A stretch of 64,000 bases of DNA, taken from positions 541,714 to 605,713 of the forward strand of contig WELA01006130.1 of NCBI GenBank assembly GCA_009602735.1, given 5' to 3'. Position 1 is the stretch's first letter. The number at the start of each line of letters is the position of its first letter. Origin of the DNA: Mesotaenium endlicherianum (taxonomy: Eukaryota > Streptophyta > Zygnematophyceae > Zygnematales > Mesotaeniaceae). A program made the position numbers and the translations under genes. Positions 34,210-44,514 of the stretch are shown here, piece by piece. The notes beneath the pieces were generated by a model. The model had not been told where the DNA came from, searched no databases, and was given only the letters and a program-made list of their open reading frames with translations.

Positions 34210-35650
34210 CTTAAAATTTTAGTTGCTGCCAAGAGAGTATGGTGTCCACCAACCAAGCCCTGATGTGTTGCCCAATAGCATTGCCAAACGCCTTGCTGCA
34301 TGTGTAACGATTCGCCGCGTGGCCAGATGCGGCGCGTGCGACATGTCGCGGATGCGACCGGAAGTGTCGGTTTGAATTGTGTAAGTACAATTGGCGCACG
34401 ATCTAAGTACCTCAAGTTACCTTTTTGTTCGCATCGCTACCAGAGCGCGAACGTACGCAACCGTGTCCAGAAGACGAGGGTTCAGCGGGGTGCAAAAGTT
34501 GTCGATGGTACGACCGTACGGCAATCTTTTGATTGTGCAAAGGAAGGACACTATCCCAAAACAACGTCTCTTGCATTGTCGGGGCCAGAGTGCCCGGGAC
34601 GCGCACACTTATAGGGGGGGGAGTGTAACAATCCGCCGCGTGGCCGGATGCAGCGCGTGCAACACGTCGCGGATGCGATCAGAAGTGTCAATTTGAACTG
34701 TCTAAGTACAATTGGCGCGCGCTCTAAGTACCTCGGATTACCTTTTTGGTTGTATCGCTACAACATGCTGCTTCTTCAACAGCAACTACCATTTGAAAGG
34801 CTTTCTTTTCTCAAAATTCCAAACACCTTAATTTCTCCACACTGTTGGGCTCTCGCTAGTCAGCGTCAAGGATGTCCTTGACCATTCCAGGACTTCCATT
34901 TCTGAAGTCTCTGGATCTTGGAAATACCGTGAGGATAGGTAGTACTTGCCTATACCTCCCACAATGTTGATTGAGTATCGGGGGTATGCGTTTGGCTTCA
35001 TCACAGGCTTGACTTCCGACACATCTCTCACAGGTGGAGCGCCGCGCGCACGTTCACTGAGATACTCCAACTTCCCTGGGACCTCCATGGGGATGCCATT
35101 TGTTTAAAATATCCTGACTCGCTATGAGGACCCATTGTGTTTGGCGTCATTCAGCACGTCGTAATGGCCCAATGTGGTGTCCATCACCAGCCATGGATAT
35201 CCTGGTTGCAGTTCATGGTTTCTCATACCTGGGTGCACATTCTTGAGCGCATAGACGGGGTGGTGGGACTTGACCAATGGGGAGCATCTTGTCCCGATGC
35301 TTTGCTCGTTAGCCGTTAAATCCCCGTAGTCTTACAGCCTGCAAGAATGTCCAAACTTCATCAAAGACCCAGTTGATTCTATAGCGATTGAGATACGTGG
35401 GTTGGAGGTTTTGATGTCTTCATCTCCTGCTCTCATAATTTCCATTCTCGCGGGCACTAAGGTCTAGAATTAGTTGAGCATCTGGCGCATCTCCATGATA
35501 ATAGCTTTAACAACAAAAAAACTTGTGAGGGCCGTTGACGAGGTAAATAACTATGAACACTTGGACTACTTGGTGAATCAGAGCTACCGTCGTAGCGCAC
35601 AGTCCAGCAAATAGTTCAAAAACTTGAAAATCTTTTCTGGGTGAATTCAA
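34210..35650 (-). pseudogene. H cytosine DNA methyltransferase remnant
   Basis: A motif I stretch, DFQVFELFAGLCATTVALI (about 35640-35585), compares with VFVELFAGIATRLLATL in G1. Further on come a motif VI-like PVYALKNVHPG, a motif VIII-like NDAKHNGSS with RVRIF and TN (G1: TDAAQIGSFAHCVRAYFTN), and a motif X-like SKAFGNAIGQHIRAWLVDT (G1: RVRLLGQAIEANVLTWLIL). All lie on one strand in the expected order. The sequence is very distant from G1, so it is a separate lineage and not a copy. Heavily broken. Confidence 0.65.
34303..34762 (+). mobile_element. T2: miniature LTR element (TRIM-like) inside H
   Basis: Direct repeats of about 140 bases, 34303-34442 and 34624-34762, run TGTAAC to CTACCA or CTACA. 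A polypurine tract TAGGGGGGGGAG (34611-34622) overlaps the right repeat's border by its last bases. Flanks are GCATG and ACATG. The 180-base interior encodes FDCAKEGHYPKT, a remnant of a CCHC gag knuckle. Ends, tract and near-matching flanks together make an LTR element of 460 bases. It lies between the motif VIII/IX and X parts of the H methyltransferase. Confidence 0.7.
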
Positions 35651-35966
35651 ACCTTGTTATTTAATCAAATTTTGTATCAGCGGCAAAACTCAGCGCTCTA
35701 AAGTAGGTGTTGATTTGACTGAGTATAATTTTGGCAACAACTCATCTGGCATGAAGTCTAGGTTGTGTACCTTTCCAATTGTTTAATTGAGTAGGGACAA
35801 GGAATAGTGGCTTAGGCATATTCAAGTATGTGTAGTCGTCATGCTCGTGCTGGAGTAGTTCGAGCACGTGTCTTGGTAGTGCTTATTCTTAACAGACGAC
35901 AAAGCAATGCACTTTCCAAATTGGCTTCCTGCTGCATACCATTATCACAAGTTTTTCTCTCGCAAG

Positions 35967-36347
35967 CTACTGGTCAATTCGCTCATAGGTTACCTTTTGC
36001 CTTTCCAGGTTGATAACTATGCCAAAAGATTCAAAGCTAGCATACGATCTTAGGAGAAATTCATAACAGTTGTTTGCCTCCATAACTGTGCATTCCATTG
36101 TCATCATAGCTACCTCAGGTATCCTGAGTTCACAGTGATATTGACAAGCTTGCGGGTGATCCCATAAGGCATACCTGTGCTTTCCTTGCTTCCAATTGCT
36201 TGGCATCAGGGTAAGAACAGTCCCAATTTTAATATCCTTACTTTTCGCAATTCCAACAGTCTTCTGCAAATTCTGCAACGTTGACTTCCTTGGCAAACTT
36301 ATTAAGAGGCCCGCTTTTCTTCTAATACTGGAAATTAGAGCTTGCAA
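35967..36347 (-). pseudogene. H aspartic protease-like region
   Basis: The minus strand reads a beta-rich stretch with NNCYEFLLRSYASFESFGIV followed by INLERQKVTY, which resembles the second half of gypsy proteases (YDxxLGxxxL followed by a hydrophobic strand). It lies directly upstream of the methyltransferase. Weak on its own; the order supports it. Confidence 0.45.
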
Positions 36348-36908
36348 CCTTAGGTAAAAATAATTCCTCCTTTTTCTCAGACGCCATCAGAGCCTAGAGA
36401 TCTCTGTATTCCAAACCTTGCTTTCTATAATTTTTCGTGCTACTTCAGCAACCTCATCAATGAACTAGTCAATATTGCGCCTTGCTAACAGGTGTGACCT
36501 GACTTCTCAATCCGTATCCTTGCCCAAGCACAACCAAATTTAATCGACCACAATACGAAGGTCGTAGATTTGTACCTTTTGGGCAAAATCTTCCAATATG
36601 AATTTAGCTTCCATCATAATTTCAGATTTTGCGACGTTGTAATGATCAATATTATTGATGATTTAATATTCATATAAATATATAGTAAATGAAATTCAAT
36701 CAGCTGAACTCTAGTTTATATTGAGTCTGTTATATTATTCAGTGTAATGACTCAGCCAAGAGCAGCAGGCTGAAGTCCACTATAGGTGAGCTTGCTGACA
36801 CATCCTTTGACAACCAGCTGACTGCCGTACTTGGTATCAGTGAACTGCCTAGTTAGGCATTTATGTGTGATATGCTAGACGAGTGGCCAGATGACACCCG
36901 TGGGTGGA

Positions 36909-37825
36909 TGTGATGTTTCTGCTTTTCGAGAGGATCTTTTCCTTGGTATTCAAGGAATATTTAATTGAAGTGGAAAGAAAATCTATATACTTGTGCCAGT
37001 CGACAAATCCTCGAAAAAGCAAAAATGAAAACTAACGTAGAATGTGTGCTTGTGAGACACAATGACTCTACAGGTATTTATACCTGCACAACGTGAGGCA
37101 CTGGAGTGCTTCGAGTCACCACCCCGGGCACTGGTTCATGTCAACGAAATCAGACGAAAGGGTACGACCCATTTCGGCTGAATGCTCGAAACGCGCCGTT
37201 TGGCCGTTTGGAAACTTTTTCGACGGTTTCCAAAAAACCGTTTCGCGCCAAACGGGCGTTTTCGCGTTCTCGCGACTTTTTGAAAAGTCGCGACTGCTCG
37301 CGGAGTCGCGTACAGATGCTTTCGTCATGAACCGGTAGTTTAAGAAGCTACTTTGGCCAATCGGTTAGGTGTGAACGTTTCAAACAACAAGTGGCGGGTT
37401 CGAATCCGCTCGGATGCAAAGCGACTTTGCATATTTCGTTTCGTTTGACTATTATGACTGTTTGTTCGTATTAACGACTGGTCATAAATCCGAAATCTGT
37501 GACTGTGCATTATTCAAAATAATGACAATCAAAATAACTTAATCGAACAATGATTAATTAAGTTATCATCTCATAATTCAATCAAAGTAACTTCATCAAT
37601 AGTTATGTCGTACTTTTGCGAAGTAGTCGAATTACATTCCGACGCTTTTTGCAATAGTATCTCGGTCGTTTCGCCAATCGACCGGAAATTAATCGGCACT
37701 CGCGTGTGACGAATAATTGAATGTGATGCAATCATTTATCAAATAATGTATGATAAATAGTATAATCTATTTTAGGTAATTTGGGTAAATGTCCAAAATA
37801 CGCCTGAAAAGCTCAAATCGTTTCA
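36909..37825 (-). repeat. C 3' LTR
   Basis: 917 bases, paired with 42949-43888. Contains a perfect hairpin CGCGACTTTT-TG-AAAAGTCGCG (about 37291-37312; the right LTR has CG in place of TG) and a tRNA-like block. Confidence 0.92.
37354..37407 (+). other. tRNA-like block with A and B boxes inside C LTR
   Basis: TGGCCAATCGG (37354-37364) fits the tRNA A box and GGTTCGAATCC (37397-37407) is a perfect B box, 43 bases from start to start, as in tRNA genes. The flanks do not fold into a proper acceptor stem, so this is not a working tRNA gene. The right LTR carries the same block near 43394-43447. It lies on the strand opposite to the element's genes. Confidence 0.55.
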
Positions 37826-38111
37826 CTCCTCCCCCCATAGAAGAACTTAACGTCCTCGTTAAGCGTACGTCCTTCAAGTCTTAAATGTGGCAATACTAGC
37901 CTTGGCTAGCGGAAAACACTAGTGAGCGATTGGACTATGCATCATGACAGTGACGAAAAAGAGCGATTAGTTGGCCGCGTCCCTTTTGCGTTTGTTCCTT
38001 GGCTTACGAATTGCACCGGGTAGCACACTTGCCGTAGTACATAGCTGTTGAGCGGGCCCATCGTAACCAATATTGTTGAACCAGGTCCTTACCACTAAGT
38101 AGGATTTTGTC

Positions 38112-39107
38112 CTAAGGTTCGTACGAGTTCCAACTCGAATCGTAATCAAGCCACTTTATCAAAAGCTCCACGCGTGGAGGCTTATGACGAGTGTAGCGGT
38201 GTCCTAAGACCTCCTCTACATCCCAGGCCTTATCATCATCGGCGAGTTCCAATTTGGGTGCATGTGGCTGATAGCGGCCATCGGACCTAAACAACTTAAG
38301 TAATTTGACATGGAACACAGGATGCGTTTGCCCCATGGATTTAGGCAAATCCAGTCGGTATGCAACAGGTCCAATTTTTGCGATAACGTTAAAAAGGCCT
38401 ACCCAGCGAGGCAGAAGCTTGCGCTTTCTTGGGTGCTTGAGTTGGAGGTTTTTAGTTTGCAAAAGTACTTTATTGCCAACTTGAAAACTTAACTCAGTCC
38501 TGCGTGTGTCAGCAAACGTTTTCTGCCGATCTCGAGCAGCGGCTAAAGCCAGCTTCGCATTTTTGTGCACCTCTTGAAGAGAGTGGACAAATAGACGTGC
38601 ACTTGGCATTCTCATGGTCGACAGTCCCGCCTCAGCGTAAACGACGCGCGTGAGAGGAGTGTGCGGATGTCGCCCATAATTAAGGAAAAATGGAGTTTCC
38701 TTAATACTTTCCTGATAAGCATTATTAACTGCGAACTCCGCAACTGAAAGGAGGGTGTCCCAGTCGTCTTGGCGACGATTCACATAATGCCTAAGGAACT
38801 GTTGCAGAACGCGGTTCATTCGTTCTGTTTGACCCTCGGTCTGAGTATGGAAGCTAGTTGACATCTTAAGTTTCGTGCCGAAGTGTGAGCAAACTTCCTG
38901 CCAGAAGTGGCTCGTAAATCTAGTGTCACGATCACTTATGATCTCTTTCGGCAGGCCATGCAACTTGAACACATGATCTACGAAGAGACGCGCGGTCTCG
39001 ACGTCATCAAGTGATGGTTTAGTGGCCACAAAGTGTACCATCTTGGTGAAACGATCTACGACCGTTAACACCCCATTGTGTCCTCTATCGGTGGTAGGCA
39101 ATTCCAC
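38112..39107 (-). pseudogene. pol: C integrase core and chromodomain
   Basis: Core motifs TVVDRFTKMVHF, HGLPKEIISDRDTRF and [11 protein letters not shown]; then the GPY-type region (PRKRKLLPRWVGLFNVI, GPVAYRLDLP) and a C-terminal chromodomain (WDVEEVLGHRYTRHKPPRVE, LIKWLDYDSSWNSYEP). Part of the C pol. Confidence 0.85.
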
Positions 39108-39131
39108 GACAAAGTTGAGACTAATGCTTTC

Positions 39132-40040
39132 TCAAGGAGCACATGCAAGTTCCAATGGTTGCAACTTCCCAGCTGGCAACGTGTTGCTCGGCTTATTCCT
39201 CTGATATATTGCGCAGTTGACGATGTACTCGGCAACATCAACCTTAAGGGACGGCCAAATGTACCCTCGGCGCAAAGCGTGTGTGGTTTTGGTAATTCTA
39301 TGGTGACCAGAGTAAGGAGAGTTATGGGCTTCTCGTAGTAGCTCATGTCTTACTCGACCTTCTGGGACAGCAATGCGCCCATTGTGCCACCAAAAACCGT
39401 CCTCAAACAAAAAGTCTGAGTGTGCATTCCTTTTATCCATACTGTCCATCATCACGGCTATATCGCTCAAGTCAGTACCCTGGAGATCTAGGAAAAACGG
39501 ATCTTTGAGATAGTCCTCATGAAATAATTGATGCAGGTCAAGTACTTCAGAGGTTTGCATGCTACCCAAATCGGGTTGGCCCGCGTCACCAGGCCGTGCA
39601 ACGCCAGTCGTCTGGGGCGGTACGGCAAAATCAAGGGTGGCCGCCCTTGAAACCTGACCGTTTTGTCCTTGCAAACTAGCAACAGTCCCCAACATCAAGT
39701 GGTGAAGGGGAATTTGACTTAGAGGGTCCGCAACAATATTTTGACCAGGGCGATACGCCCAGTTGAAGTGGAATCGTTGCAAGAACTCAGACCATCTCGT
39801 CTTGCGCCTCGATAGCGTTGGCTGTATTTGAAAGATGGTATTTGGGCAGTGATCCGTAACTACTGTCATTCCCTTGCAGCCTTCCAAATAACATCGCCAA
39901 GTCTTTAAAGCGTATATGACTGCTCAGAGCTCCTGCTCTGTCGTAGAGTAATTTTGTTCGGCAGGTGTCAGCTTTCGACTCTCAAAATTGATAGGCTTGC
40001 CTGCCTGCAACAAAACAGCCCCTATTCCAACACCAAACGC
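39132..40040 (-). pseudogene. pol: C RNase H end and integrase zinc finger
   Basis: RNase H tail VVTDHCPNTIFQI, LSRRKTRWSEFLQRF and GQNIVADPLSQIP, then the integrase finger HNSPYSGHHRITKT and CAIYQRNKP. Lies between the reverse transcriptase and the integrase core on the minus strand. Confidence 0.8.
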
Positions 40041-40075
40041 ATCGGCGATTATCTCATAAGGCAAGTCGGGATCGG

Positions 40076-41295
40076 CTAATGAAAGAAGTGGCGCATTAGT
40101 GAGTGCACACTTAATGTGCTCAAACGCATGTTGCGTATTTTCCTTGTCAGAGCAGTGAGTGGCGCGGCCACTACTGAATAACCTTGCATAAACTTACAAA
40201 GGTAGTTAGCAAACCCAAGGAATGAACGTACAGTATGTACATCTTTTGGGACAGGCCAGTGAGCGACGCACGCAATCTTGGCTGGGTCAGGGCGCACCCC
40301 TTTCGAACCCACTATATGTCCCAAGCACAAAAGTTCATCCTTTAGGAAGGAACATTTCTTGAGCTTAGCGTACAGCTGTTGCTCACGAAGGATTTGCAAC
40401 ACCAACTCGAGGTGCTTGTAATGCTCGTCCTTGTTCTTTGAATTGACGAGTATATTGTCGAGGTAAACCTGCATGAATTTTCCCAAGTAAGGTCTAAACA
40501 AATCGTTCATCGTACTTTGGAATGTCGCTGGTGCATTGGTAAGTCCAAAACTGAGGACTTTGTATTGGAAGTGCCCAATAGGCGTACGAAACGCTGTTTT
40601 GGGGACATCCTCTGGTGTGATTTGAATTTGATGATAGCCTTGGGCTAAGTCAAGCAAGGAGAATACGTATGCCCCCTGCAACGAATGAAACAAATCATCA
40701 ATGCGAGGCGACAAATAGCGGTTCTTGACCGTTATGTTGTTCAACCCACGATAATCAATGCACATTCTAAGCGTCCCATCTTTCTTTTGAACAAATAGGA
40801 TGGGAGCGCCGAATGGAGAAGAGCTCGGCTCAATCCATCCTTTCTCCAGCAAGTCGCTAATTTGGTCTTTCATTTTGTTTATCTCCAACGGACTTGGGCG
40901 ATAAATTGGTCGCCAAGTTGGTTGAGAATTGGGAATGAGAGAGATTGTATGTCCAATACCCCTGTCAGGCGGAAGCTCGGCGGGTATTATCTTGAAAACA
41001 CTGATTTGTACTTTTGCAAAAGAGCAGAAAGTTCAGCTGTGAGGGTTTCCTCATGACCAGTAACGTCTAACATCGGCTCTTGCGTAAAGAGCGTAGTTGA
41101 AGTTGCTGGGGAATCGGGTCTTAGTAATCCAAAGAAAACATTCTGACCGTGCTTTGCCAAACGTCGAGCTTGCTTTATGGACAATAGAAGAGTCTTTGAA
41201 GGACTATCCAAGGCCATAGCGGGCTTAAGGGACTGAAGAGTACTCTTCTTGGTCCCCTTGCGTACAATGCATGTCTTTTGACTGAAGTCAAGCAA
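40076..41295 (-). pseudogene. pol: C reverse transcriptase and preceding linker
   Basis: [44 protein letters not shown] and the active-site stretch YLDNILVNS identify the reverse transcriptase, followed by the RSFLGFANYLCKFM connection. The linker upstream is 40987-41295. Confidence 0.85.
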
Positions 41296-41325
41296 TGCAC
41301 TTGTTTGCGTAAGCCAATCATTACC

Positions 41326-42990
41326 CTAAACTGCGTCGATTCCATGCGGCAATTCAGTGACGTAGAATTGTACGTGGCCGATGTATGACTGCACTTTTAG
41401 TTGTAACTTAATTGTTTCGAGAATACAAGCTAACGAGCCATCGCCAAGGCGAAGGGTCTCGTCCTTGAGTATTGGAAGTAACTTCATGCCTTGTGCAAAA
41501 CGTGCACTAGTGAAGCTTACTGATGCGCTTGAATCAATGACTGTGAAGCATGAACGGCCTGAAACTATTGCGTCAAACGTCATAATTAACCCCAAAGAAG
41601 CATCATGCATCACCAGCAACGTCCTCGCCGGGAGAGGAATGTGGGAAATGTGGAGGTCCTTTACCAAAATCCCATTTTGCATTGCTGTTCTTGCGCGAAA
41701 TCAAGTAATCGGGTCAGAGTACGCGCGAATATGTGTAAATGCAGCAATATAAATTGGTGCAAGACACTTATGCATTTTTCGTAATCGAGATAAGTGTGCG
41801 TAACACTTGGCAAGGTTAGGATCATGCGGCTGGAAGTGCAAGAACATGGTATCTTGGATGCACTCGAGTTCCGTAAACTCGTCAAAGCTTAACACTTGCA
41901 TACTAATATATTCCGAACGCAATATATCAATATCGGGTATGCCAGAGAGAACAAGAATCTTGGGTGTATGCAAACATACACCTAGAAGTTCTTGCTCACT
42001 AAGTAGTGTTGTCAACAGATCAGAAGGAGGCGCAATGACTGGCTCCTGCGCTACGTCGTCGGGACTATACCGCGAATCCTTTCTTGAAGGACACGTCTTA
42101 AAGGTATGTCCCTTTTTGCCACATGAAAAACACATACTTGGCGCCACCATGTGGGGACGAGTCTCGGTGTTATCAAGCTTGCGAGGCTTTAGGGCAGGTC
42201 CTGGTGAATTGGTAATGTTTTCGCTTTTGGAAGGGTTATGCCGTTTCGGACCTCCCTTACGAGATGTATGAAAACCGGTATGAGGAGGACGTTTAGTGCA
42301 AATAGGCTGACGACGAGGCTGTACGACTGGCTCCTTTTGTTGTCTCGTCTCGCGAGCTACAGTGGACTTTGGGCGAAATTGAAATTCTTCAAGCAAGGAG
42401 GGTTTGTGGGTAGGCGTTGATGCCGAGGCCTGCCCAAGGGTAGCAAGTGGGAGGGGCTGAAGAGTAACGTCGCCAGCGGTCCCAGATGTGCTAGTAACCC
42501 CTTGGACAGCCTGCAAGTATGAACAAATAGCGGTGTTACTAACCATCTTGGAAACAAAGCGACTGTGCGCAATGAACGTGGCGAAAAAAAGAGTTTCAAC
42601 GAAAAAAAATCCGACAGCACCTAGTTGGCCTGAGGGACCGTTGAGGTTGTCGTCGTGGCCAGCGGCAAGAGCGGCAGCAGGGTTGGCACTAATGTAGGTT
42701 CCATATGGAAGTTGAGGTTTTCGCCCAGGAACTACGATAAGCGATCGTAGCGCACGGCAAAACTGGGATGGGTGACTGCGCCAACAATCTGCCCCAAAAC
42801 TATGATAAGCGACCGTCGCGCAGGGCAGAACTGGGATGGGTGACCGTCCGAATAAAGAATTGCCCCTAAAATATATGTTCTCAAAATATATTTCCAAACT
42901 ACTAAAAAAATAATTCCTTGGAGATACCGAGAACGGCTCCAATACCAATGTGACGTTTCTGCTTTTCGAGAGGATCTTTTCCTCGGTATT
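41326..42990 (-). pseudogene. gag: C gag end, zinc knuckle and protease
   Basis: CFSCGKKGHTFKTC is a CCHC knuckle (about 42125-42090), after a basic Pro/Lys-rich tract. The protease follows with CFTVIDSSASVSFTSARFAQ and HVQFYVTELP (41682-41326). The capsid domain expected before the knuckle was not recognised. Broken. Confidence 0.7.
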
Positions 42991-43888
42991 CAAGGAATAT
43001 TTAATTGAAGTGGAAAGAAAATCTATATATTTGTGCCAGTCGACAAATCCTCGAAAAAGCGGAACTGAAAACTAACGTAGAATGTGAGCTTGTGAGACAC
43101 AATGACTCTACAGGTATTTATACCTGCACAACGTGAGGCACTGGAGTGCTTCGAGTCACCACCTAGGGCACTGGTTCATGTCAACGAAATCAGACAAAAG
43201 GGTACGACCCATTTCGGCTGAATGCTCGAAACCCGCCATTTGGCCGTTTGGAGACTTTTTCGATGATTTCCGAAAAACCGTTTCGCGCCAAACGGGCGTT
43301 TTCGCGTTCTCGCGACTTTTCGAAAAGTCGCGACTGCTCGCGGAGTCGCGTACAGATGCTTTCGTCATGAACCGGTAGTTTAAGAAGCTACTTTGGCCAA
43401 TCGGTTAGGTGTGAACGTTTGAAACGACAATTCGCGAGTTCGAATCCGCTCGGATGCAAAGCGACTTTGCATATTTCGTTTCGTTTGACTATTATGACTG
43501 TCTGCTCGTATTAATGATACGACTGTTTGTTCGTATTATTGACTGGTCGTAAATCCAAAATCTGTGACTGTGCATTACTCGAAATAATGACAATCAAAAT
43601 AACTTAATCAATAATGATTAATTAAGTTATCATCTCATAATTTAATCAAAGTAACTGTATGAATAAATATGTCGTACTTTTGCGAAGTAGTCGAATTACA
43701 TTACGACGCTTTTTGCAATAGTATCTCGGTCGTTTCGCCAGTCGACCGGGAATTAATCGGCACACGCATGTGACGAATAATTGATTGTGATGGAAAATTT
43801 ATCAAATAATGTATGATAAATATTATAACGTATTTCAGGTAATTTGGGAAAATGTCCACAATACGCCTAAAAAGCTCAAATCGTTACA
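42949..43888 (-). repeat. C 5' LTR
   Basis: 940 bases, paired with 36909-37825. On the minus strand the primer site follows directly. Confidence 0.92.
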
Positions 43889-44330
43889 GTGGATGTCGAT
43901 TTGGGATGATGGGAGATGGCTGTAGATTTGTTTAGCCGAGGTCCCACCGACGTGGTTAACTCCTGGGTAGGAGGTGCCATCGCACTTCACATTGAACAGT
44001 AAACTCATTCTATGTACATATGCTAGGTTATGCTTTGGAGTTCGGCGTTCGGAAACGGGGCCAACTCTCTCCGTATGGCTTACTAAGAAAACATCTGAAT
44101 CCAAGGTTGCAAGTTGTTACATGAACTGCTTACTACCTTGCTTATGAATGAGTTTACTGATTGCATGATCGTTGTCCGTTACTTGCATTTGACTTATGAG
44201 TATTGCTTACGCTAATTGCGGAGTCTTTTGCTGATTAATAAGTTAACTAGTAAATACCATAAAGATCACTTGTGGACATAAAGATATTTCATTGATTGTT
44301 AAAAGCCTATTGGTAGGTCGATTCATTTTA

Positions 44331-44514
44331 AACATGCAAAATGCACATAAAGATGTATTTTGATGCTACAATCCTTATAAAAGCGTGCTTCAAGCAACTT
44401 GGAAATTTGACGCAAGCAATGATGAAGGTCAAGCTGGTCGTCCCCAACTTCCATATCCTTCTTATAATGAACCAATGTTTCTAATAACTAATTTTGCGAC
44501 TTCATCAGTATGAG
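44331..44514. other. Gap between A LTR and G2
   Basis: About 180 AT-rich bases without a frame or repeat that I recognise. Confidence 0.5.

Larger units (their letters stand above)
33601..36637 (-). mobile_element. H: diverged retroelement with a second methyltransferase
   Basis: On the minus strand the order is protease-like (36347-35967), cytosine methyltransferase (about 35650-34210, with miniature element T2 inside) and a Gln/Pro-rich linker (about 33960-33850). G1 has the same order of methyltransferase, then linker, then reverse transcriptase. No LTR or reverse transcriptase of H is in view; an A-family piece lies to the left and an A LTR to the right. Strongly decayed and clearly older than G1. 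Confidence 0.6.
36909..43888 (-). mobile_element. C: Ty3/gypsy chromovirus with both LTRs and target duplication
   Basis: LTRs 36909-37825 and 42949-43888 begin TGTGATG or TGTGACG; the target duplication GTGGA is exact (36904-36908 and 43889-43893). On the minus strand a primer site TGGTATTGGAGCC adjoins the right LTR (about 42936-42948) and a polypurine tract GGGGGGAGGAG adjoins the left LTR (37826-37836). Gag, protease, reverse transcriptase, RNase H, integrase and chromodomain are all recognisable. The ends are whole and the coding part is broken. LTR differences look like about 5 percent over the part I compared. Confidence 0.93.
36638..44330 (+). mobile_element. Solo family A LTR, split by C
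   Basis: 36638-36908 and 43889-44330 follow the left and right parts of the A LTR (TGTAATGATCAATATT to GATTCATTTTA), together about 708 bases. No primer site follows on the right and no polypurine tract precedes on the left, so it is a solo LTR. Its flanks GACGT and AACAT do not match. Confidence 0.75.

Noticed and set aside
37340-37420. Functional tRNA gene
   Set aside because: A and B boxes are present, but the acceptor and T stems do not pair properly, and the block lies in an LTR present twice.
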